A stretch of DNA of 64,000 nt from Chiridota heheva. Taxonomy: Eukaryota; Echinodermata; Holothuroidea; Apodida; Chiridotidae. How positions within the stretch are numbered: the stretch's first letter is position 1; every line of letters begins with the position of its first letter. The notes beneath the pieces are model-generated. The model had not been told where the DNA came from and did no database searches. It saw only the letters and a program-made list of their open reading frames with translations. Shown piece after piece: positions 57,101 to 64,000 of the stretch. The DNA lies in assembly GCA_020152595.1 (NCBI GenBank), contig JAIGNY010003010.1:680001-744000 (forward strand). The letters run 5' to 3'. Position numbers and translations under genes: made by a program.

Positions 57101-59390
57101 AATCTCACAATCGGGGTAGCTATTAAACACTTTAACACCTTCTTAAAGCAGTTGAATGCGGCTTGCGGCTTCAAGGCCTGTTAGTTAAGTACCCTTACAG
57201 ACATAAGGTATTACTTTTCTCCACATCCGTAGCCATAGGCTCCGCAGTTCCAAGGTTGTAACTATACGTTGTACATAAAGACCTTTTTCAATCAACTTCA
57301 TAGACAAGTTTCGCTGTTTATAGGAGTGGCCTAGAGTTCCGTGGTTCCGCAACTGCTACAGTTTTCAGACACCACTTTGGAGCCGTAGGCAATGACTTAC
57401 GGCTCCGCGGTCTTACGACTCAAAAGCGTCCTGCAGCTACATAGCCTTACACTGTTAGCAGCCTGTTTTGTATATGTTTTATATGAATGGCCTGCCTTTT
57501 AATTCGTTAACCGTTGGTTTAGTTCAGTAAAGCTTAAACAAACTTTGCTCAGGGTCAGCAGTCTTATCTGCCACGTTGTTCCTCAATCACCGGGGCTCCA
57601 CAGCTCCGCTGTTGTACGAGTTTTTTACAGAGTTAAAGTGTACGACGTACGTTAACCCTAACTTAGAATTAACTAACAGTGCTATCAGCCTTAATGACTC
57701 TTCCCACTCAACGGCACTTCACCCTGGGCATTTTGCCGAAGTTCGACATTTCGCTTATTTCTCTCTCCTTGTTCTCTCCACAACGGAGCAGGTCCCGGAG
57801 TAGGGACAGAAAGAAGCTGGAAGCTCTAATGTGAAGAATTTTAGTTCCATCCATGGGAGGATATTTCCTTCCTTCATGAACCTCTTTACGTCCAGACTTC
57901 TGTCTTGGATAACACAGGCCGTGAAAAGAGAGGCTGTTGCCTCCCACACACCACCGGCCATCAGCGACTGATGCGTATTTTTGACACCCTTAGGCTAGGC
58001 GGGTCATGGAGAGGATGGTGTTGAAGTCTACCCTCGGGCTGAAGATGGTCTCATACAGTACCTCCGCTTTACACGTTTAGTCAGAGGCCACCCCTGTTTG
58101 GTGGTGGTGCGGACGCTCCCACCTGTTGTGAGGAACGAAGTTTCCACCTGTCAGACTTTCACTGTCAGTGCCGACGGATGCGTCTTGGTCGAGGTAGAGG
58201 CATATTTCATGTGACCCCCTATGACAGAAACTTGGACAGGTACTTAGCCTTTTTTACAGGTAGTATACCGGGCATTTTTCACCTTTTACCACTAGTGCTG
58301 AGCAAGGCAGTTCAGATTCGTGCCGATATTTCACCACTGTTGTGGTCTCCTTTTTGGACAGAGAGGAACGGACCCCCAAGAGTTTGTGGAACCCCTCCTC
58401 TCGTCTAGGCGCAGGACGAACTATGCCAGCCTTAAGGCCACTCACCTCTGACTACAAGAACATGATCACAATCGTCCCGCTTCAGTGGAATCCCCACAGA
58501 ATGGGCGTGCTTCCCATAGGTGACAAGAGCGATCAGGATCTTTTTCGGTCTCCCAAACGTAGGTCTGTCCGCATCCGTGGCAATTGCAAGTTATCGATTC
58601 TTTGCGTCCTATCTCCTGACCCGCGGGTTTCGGGGTCGACGCATTTACTTTCAAAGGGACTCACTATGTGAGCTACGTTTTCCGCCTTTCATGCTAGTAC
58701 CGAGTATGCTAAGCAAGGTGACATACAACCGATAGCGCCCACTTGGCCTGGCCAACTGCGGTTCCTTCAGCTGCTCAAGACTTGTTCATGGAATGGCCGG
58801 GGTATTTACTCGAATCGAGGCATTGCCCCTTTCACAGGATTTCTCGCGCCACCATTCGAGAAACGCATGTCGCGGACTTTTTCCCTTGTTTTTTGCCTGA
58901 CTTACTTTGCGAAGTTCGTGTTACCCCGCTAACTTTTGCTCTAATGCAGTTACGTGCTAACGAATTTTTCCCCGATCTGGGAATTCTTCAATTCATTTTA
59001 GCTAGTACACGCTTTGTTCCCAATCATATTTTACTAGCCGGTTCCATCTCGTGGACGAACCCGGTGCATTTTGTGGCGTTATTGTAGACACTACTATAAT
59101 ATTCATATTGTGTCCAAATGCTCTTCCGGTTGGCATGTTTTCCGAGTTTCTAACTCAGGTTCATGCGATGTTTGCCTTAGGTACTGGTAACGAATAGTGC
59201 CTTGCTTGGTTTGACTGTAACTAGAAGTGGTTTACTATGTTTTAGTACTTCCCACTCTGAGGTATTTCATCTCTAATAGGAGAAGGAATTTCATCCTTTA
59301 AGCGGGATAAGATTAGTGAGATTTTTAGTTCCAGCCTTTAGAAAATTGTGCTGCGACCTGAACTCCCTTCCTTCCTATCCTTGCTTTATT
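57101..59390. other. no gene recognised; CG-balanced unique sequence
   Basis: Less AT-rich than the flanks. Several frames of 60-115 codons are open on both strands (for example around 58,342-58,671 and 58,743-59,087, plus). None shows a domain. The continuity of composition with 53-57 kb suggests that it belongs to the same decayed element or gene. CCTTTTAATTCGTTAACC and the conserved GGTTCCATCTCG-type phrases did not lead to an identification. Confidence 0.4.
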
Positions 59391-59392
59391 TT

Positions 59393-60764
59393 TGCTTTTG
59401 CTTTATTTATTTGGTTTTTCACAACATATTTACATATAACAATATACAATATATACAGATATACAATTGAGTTTACAAATATTTGAATTGTTGAAATACA
59501 GTTATCAACATATAGAAATGTGGATAGGTGTAGGATATAATAATATACAATATGTATGTGAAAGGAAGTGTTGCAAAAAAACTCTGGAGAGCTTAACTAA
59601 GTACAACACTCCCTGGTTACAAAGTAAGTTAATTTTAGCATAAACTACCCACTCCACCCTTGAAGTTACTAGACCTCCCCCAATTTACCAGCCCCTACCA
59701 AAAATACCAGACCCTATTCACCACCCATCCCCTACCCCTAAAGTTACGGATAGAATATAACAAGTAGTAATAGATAGAGTATTTAGTAATTATTTATACA
59801 ATTTTGTCTAATGATTTTCCGAAAGCTGGCAAGAGAATTACAAGTTTGTATGTCACAAGGGATGGAATTCCAAAAATCAATGGCTCGGTTACAAGTATTA
59901 AATCTAATCAGATTAGTGCAACATGGAGGACAATGAATGTTATTTGATTGACAGGTATTATATGGAGGAAAGTCATTGTTTGTCTTAAATAGATTAACTA
60001 AAGGAAATGAGAGGTCATTATGTGTTGCACGATAAACAATAGTTGCAAGATTGATTTGGATGAGGTCAGGCAATTTCAGAAGATTAAGCGACAGAAAAAG
60101 CTTGCTGGTACTTTCGCGATAATGAGCATTGGTAATATGTCAAATAGCCTGTTTTTGTAAGACAATCAATTTATCTAAAGTGGTTTTAGTTGCACTTGAC
60201 CAAACACTGCAACAATAAGACAAATGAGGCAAAATAAGAGTTTGATACAAGCACCTTAGAATATTTCTTGGAATATAATATTTCAATTTAGAAAGGATAC
60301 CAACAGCTCTAGAAATTTTGTTACAAATTGAATAAATATGGTCTGACCAGGAAAGATTGGAGTCGATGGTCACCCCTACAAATTTGGTTGAGGTTACTTT
60401 ATGGACTATTATTCCATTCAAATTGATAGTGACATTCCAATTTTTACTAAGAGAACCAAAAACAATATAATTAGTTTTAGCTGCATTTAAAGAAAGCTTA
60501 TTAGCACAGAACCAGTCCTGATAACATAATAAATCAGAGCAGATAATGTCTTGTAACTCATAAAGCGTTACTACCATGATAAAAAATATTTGTGTCATCT
60601 GCAAATAAAATTAAAGATGATTTTGAAGACACATTACTTATATCGTTAGTATATAAAATAAATAGAAGTGGTCCTAATATAGAGCCTTGAGGGACTCCAC
60701 ACTTAACACGAGAAAGATCAGAACTGCAATTATTATAATAATAATAATTGCAATCTGATTGCAT
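59393..60764 (-). mobile_element. Jockey/CR1-type LINE, 3' part
   Basis: Minus-strand, 5'-truncated at the SINE/MITE-like sequence that starts near 60,765, with an A-rich tail (AAATAAAGCAAAAGC on the minus strand) at about 59,393. It contains the pseudogene at 59,783-60,764. Its AT-rich 3' tail is about 390 bp. Confidence 0.75.
59783..60764 (-). pseudogene. LINE reverse transcriptase C-terminal half
   Basis: In order on the minus strand: [20 protein letters not shown] (motif B), LILFADDTNIF (catalytic FADD, motif C), a frameshift near 60,590, LSLNAAKTNYIVFGS, TKFVGVTIDSNLSWSDHI, LYQTLILPHLSYCCSVW and VLQKQAI, then an in-frame stop near 60,140. It continues LIQINLATIVYRATHNDLSF and AIDFWNSIPCDI to a stop at 59,783. 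One frameshift plus one stop make it inactive, but it is the least decayed of the CR1/Jockey-like fragments here. Confidence 0.88.
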
Positions 60765-60798
60765 ATTTATAGCATGGAAGGTAAGGTATAACTTGAAG

Positions 60799-61075
60799 TA
60801 AATTTACCCCGCTAAGTGTAGCGGTGATATTTACGAGAGTTATATTTACCTTCCATGCACCCCGGCCCGCCTCCCTTCTCGTTCAGGCCTTGTGGAATGT
60901 TAAGTGAGGGTTAGTAGAGCTTACATGGAGGTCAGGTCTGGACTGGTAACTAAGTTTTTAAGATCGGTTAGAAGTGCGTTAAAATCAGGTCATGTGACCA
61001 GATTGCTTATTTATAGCATGGAAGGTAAGTATCACTCTTGTAAATATCCCTGCTACGCTTAGCGGGGTAAATTTA
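60799..61075. mobile_element. 277-bp MITE with ~60-bp terminal inverted repeats
   Basis: The left end TAAATTTACCCCGCTAAG ... TTACCTTCCATGC is the reverse complement of the right end GCATGGAAGGTAAG ... CTTAGCGGGGTAAATTTA. The interior matches 52,290-52,455 in inverse. TA at each end could be a Tc1/mariner-type target, but that is not proven. No coding capacity. A further partial copy (TATTTATAGCATGGAAGGTA, 60,762-60,790) abuts its left edge. Confidence 0.75.
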
Positions 61076-62265
61076 TTGGTAATATTTTTAACAATAAGGT
61101 TATGCCCATTTTTGGGTCTTAAATGGACTTGGGACAATTTTGATCCATTAATAAATTTATTCACATGAATATAGAAATAGTGACTTGGTGATTGAACCAC
61201 TTGTTTTTGGAAAAGAGGTTAGAACAATAATTTAGGTATAGAATATGGATGAAATGAGGAAAACTTAATTTTTCCACACTTGTTGCCATGGTAACAGGCT
61301 ATAAACAGGGATCTGGTTGTTAAAAAATAATTGATTAAGCGAAATTACACCCCTGTGCAAAGTAGAAATATTCTATTTAACCCTCCCTATGAATATACCT
61401 TCAAGTTGCTTTTGCCCACTTCAGCAAAAGTGCTGTCCAAATATTTTCAATTTTGTTTGTATTTATGGAATGAAAACAGTTATTTGTCCTAATGGAATTA
61501 ATAATGCTATGTCTGGAGCATAGTGTTAGCCTGTAAAGGACTAAATAGCTAGGTTAAAAAGAGACGGCGACAAGCAATGTGTGAGATGGATATGACAATA
61601 GAGCTTGATTTAGTATGTACAGAGTCCTCATGGAGGGTGTACCTGTATATTAGCAGATCCACTAACATCTCCCTTTTCAAAGATACCAACTCATAGCTTA
61701 TAACACTACAGACTATGATAATGTCAACGCATAAAGTTATCTGTGGTAACAGTGGTTTTAACTTACAGTTCAGTTCAGGTAGTTACCAGTTGGTTCTATT
61801 CTTATGAATACTAAATATGGTTATGACATGAAATGGCTTAAGAGTTCAATGAAAACAGTCTTTGAGTCTTTAAGTATAACAACTTACCTAAATGGAATGT
61901 AACGCAGTCAATGATCAGCAAATCAGCAGTGCGACGTTACTGATCCATGTGCTAGAGTCTTAGGATTATTATGCCCAGTCACTGACTCTGCACTCCTATG
62001 TGTGCCTTTCTTTTCCTTTTTTTTTTGTAATATATATTCGTATCCAAGATTGAAGTGATTGTTTTGGTTGTGTGTTATCCTGGTATCCATAAAGAAAATA
62101 CACATTGGGGAAAAAAAAAACTTTGGCACATTTTCTTTGTTTATATACTTTACATGTATAAGCTAATCTACTTGACACTGTTTCTGTCAATAACAGAATT
62201 CTAAGTTTGACTTAAATAAAAGAATTGTCCTCAGACATTGTTTTTTTTTTAAATTTCTTCTTCTT
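61076..62265. other. no gene seen
   Basis: AT-rich; no exon, repeat array or element end recognised. Confidence 0.4.
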
Positions 62266-62799
62266 TCACATTATATAGTCTTTGTATTTGGCTGGTGGCT
62301 GGATATTTGCTCTGGTTCTGGTTGTTTTCACTGCAGTCGTTTGCAGAGTTGCATTGGTTGTTGTACTTGCACAACTTGTGGCTTTGGTTGAAGTCTTGAC
62401 GAATGTGCTAGTCAAATTGGTAGTTGTTTTCTTTGGTTCTGTTTCTGATCTTTCTTTGTTATCTGTTTTGCTTGAATAAAGTTCAGTTTCTGTATAAATT
62501 TCTGCGTTTGGTGTTGTAGCGCAGAAGTCTTCAGTGGTGGTTCTGGGAAATTTTCTGTCTTCCTTTATTTGCTGCCATCCTCGGTTTGAACAAGATAAGA
62601 TCGTGGTCCTACTTTCTATAGACAGGTTGCCTTTCGCCAACATTGTTTTAGCATGTATGGTTGAAGCGAACCTCTTCACTGATGTGCAGTTCGGGTAAAT
62701 CTCTGGCTGTCTTGTCGTAGTGGAGTTTGGCCTTTTGTTTTTTTACTGTGATATTTTCACTGACTCCTGCAACTTTAGGTTGAAGTAACTGTTCTGAAA
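62266..62799 (-). pseudogene. Ty3/gypsy-like pol, post-integrase tail
   Basis: On the minus strand the open stretch 62,679-62,266 begins KRFASTIHAKTMLAKGNLSI, reads through WQQIKEDRKFPRTT and is Thr-rich to the end. It lies directly after the integrase core, out of frame with it by a break near 62,690-62,800. The K/R/T-rich, low-complexity nature fits the variable tail of gypsy integrases. Degenerate. Confidence 0.5.
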
Positions 62800-63336
62800 T
62801 CAGAAGTAGTGTCCGAGTTCTTCGCGAAATAAGCTTTTTTGCTTATCAGGCGTGTTTCTCCAATCCAATATGGCAAGATGCACATCCTTCTTATCCATAT
62901 GAGCTTTACGGATAAGGGTTTTAGCTATTTTCGCATCCGACTCTGCCTTACCATTACTTTGGCTGTATCTAGGTGACCAAGCAATTTGGTTCATATCCCA
63001 AGTCTTTGCGAATTGTTCCAACTCTTGAGATACAAACTGAGGGCCGTTATCCGTGATTACCTTCTGAGGTATCCCATATCGGGCAAACTGTTGTTTTGTT
63101 AGTTTTATTACTGTCTGGGCTTGGGTATCCTCTAGTTTATCTACTTCCCAGTAGTCAGAATAGGAGTCTACTGTGAGTAGGTAGTCTGTATGGTTGTATG
63201 TAAACAAGTCTTGTGCTACAATTTGCCATGGTTTGGAAGGGATTTCCCAAGACATCATTGTTTCTTTCTGCTGTCTTGGCTTCAATGCATTACATGTGGT
63301 GCATTTCAATACCAGTTCATGGATCTGTTGTGACAT
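62800..63336 (-). pseudogene. Ty3/gypsy-like integrase core
   Basis: 178 residues. A KCTTC zinc-binding end (C12, C15) is followed by the catalytic triad: D43 in AQDLFTY, D96 in VITDNGPQF and E132 in SNGKAESD. The D-E spacing is the DD35E expected of retroelement integrases. GKAESDAKIAKTL and LDWRNTP are typical of the gypsy group. The frame is lost after residue 165 and a stop separates it from the upstream zinc-binding His part, so it is dead. Confidence 0.88.
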
Positions 63337-63545
63337 TCCTGGTCAGAACAAACTATCTCGGGCTCGTCTCATGCATGCTTCAAACCCTTGATGGCTGTTG
63401 TCAGCTTTCTGTAACATCAGTGGTTGCGTGGATTTGGGCACTATTATCCTTTGTCCTTTAAACAGAATCCTATTCTGTGTTGTGATTTCATCTCTGTAGT
63501 TGAAATATTCCCTGATACACACAGATACATCTGCTCTATTTTCTG
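63337..63545 (-). pseudogene. gypsy-like pol, upstream zinc-binding part
   Basis: Minus strand: ILFKGQRIIVPKSTQPLML then QKADNSHQGFEACMRRARDSLF, a stop, and PGMSQQIHELV. SHQG...RRARDSLFxPGM is the His half of the HHCC domain before the integrase. No RT or LTR is seen before the LINE insertion at 63,547, so only the 3' part of pol is present. Confidence 0.75.
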
Positions 63546-63546
63546 G

Positions 63547-64000
63547 CCATCCTGGCTACCTGAGAATCCCAGTCGTCCCTTACATTCCCAATCCCCTCCG
63601 TTCAAGTTGTCATAAGTGCCAGAGGTAACTGTGGAGCCCCGTGCCATGACAGCGCCTCCTGCACCAACACCCCACTCTGCACCAATTGCGACGGTGCTCA
63701 CCATGCCACCCATCCCTCCTTCTCAAAAGACTGCCCCACCTGGCTTCAGGAAAAGCAGATAACCAAACTGAAAACCCTTAATTCCAACACCATTTTACCG
63801 GAGGCCAGGAAGCAATTCCTCGCTTCCCTTCACACCAAACCTTCCTACGTGAGTGCAATCTCCTCAAACACCAATACCGCACACCAAGCACAACTAAAAC
63901 TGACTCACATGCCCAAACCGACCTCACCTGGCTCTTCTTACCCAGTCCTAAGCCCATCACCATTGCCAACAACCCACCAACACCCATTACCCAAACCACC
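63547..64000 (+). pseudogene. I-group LINE ORF1, second copy, runs off window
   Basis: Begins LRIPVVPYIPNPLR with CHKCQR, then a deletion and frameshift, NCGAPCHDSASC and CTNCDGAHHATHPSFSKDC. These are the remains of three CCHC zinc knuckles, one of which is largely missing. It continues TWLQEKQITKLKTLNSN and PEARKQFLASLHTKPSY, and aligns from there with 42,083. One base fewer near 63,890 shifts the frame relative to the other copy. It inserted into the gypsy-like remnant. Confidence 0.85.

Noticed and set aside
57500..59100. Tyrosine-recombinase or DIRS-type element
   Set aside because: Composition suggested a decayed element, but no RT, RNase H or recombinase motif could be read in any frame.

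Overview
The window looks like non-coding-rich metazoan DNA. It has phase-matched introns, AT-rich intergenic sequence, several LINE families, tRNA-derived SINEs, a piggyBac-like DNA transposon and very large tandem arrays. The few host exons (a receptor tyrosine phosphatase D2 exon, and a signal-peptide exon followed by an Ig-like exon) together with the repeat style suggest a marine deuterostome invertebrate. An echinoderm such as a sea cucumber is the best guess, but this is an inference, not a measurement. No bacterial-type gene organisation, tRNA gene or CRISPR array is visible.

Layout. 1-2.1 kb: a 57-bp minisatellite running up to a tyrosine phosphatase exon at 2111-2264 that carries a frameshift. 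3.1-4.3 kb: two tiny candidate exons on the same strand. 4.3-9.2 kb: diverged repeats and one promoter-like spot. 9.2-12.4 kb: nested inverted repeats, one copy of which was hit by a 101-bp TTAA-flanked MITE that was then tandemly amplified. 12.4-15.4 kb: empty AT-rich DNA. 15.4-21 kb: three LINE remnants in a dispersed repeat. 23.6-33.1 kb: a minisatellite belt (27-, 18-, 117- and 33-bp units) whose largest array lies between the two copies of a duplicated segment.

33.8-38.5 kb: the best host gene, with two phase-matched exons encoding a secretion signal and an Ig-like domain; its intron holds a LINE fragment and a SINE. 39.99-46.95 kb: a complete TTAA-bounded piggyBac-like element with its own promoter-like motifs and two 5' exons, split by a 4.5-kb I-group LINE with endonuclease, reverse transcriptase and RNase H domains. 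48.4-48.8 kb: a fragment of a FEN/PIN-like nuclease. 49.1-51.2 kb: a 41-bp satellite. 53.2-57.1 kb: a GC-richer composite repeat region in which a 27-codon reading frame is conserved by mostly synonymous change. 59.4-63.5 kb: a Jockey/CR1-type LINE, a 277-bp MITE and a Ty3/gypsy-like integrase region. 63.5-64 kb: a second copy of the I-group LINE running off the window.

The genes form no pathway. The coherent stories are: (a) an old landscape of receptor genes (phosphatase and Ig-like) with introns swollen by repeats; (b) an autonomous piggyBac-like element and a related MITE family sharing 13 of 14 terminal-repeat bases and a palindrome placed just inside the end; (c) repeated local amplification that produced six large arrays in 64 kb.
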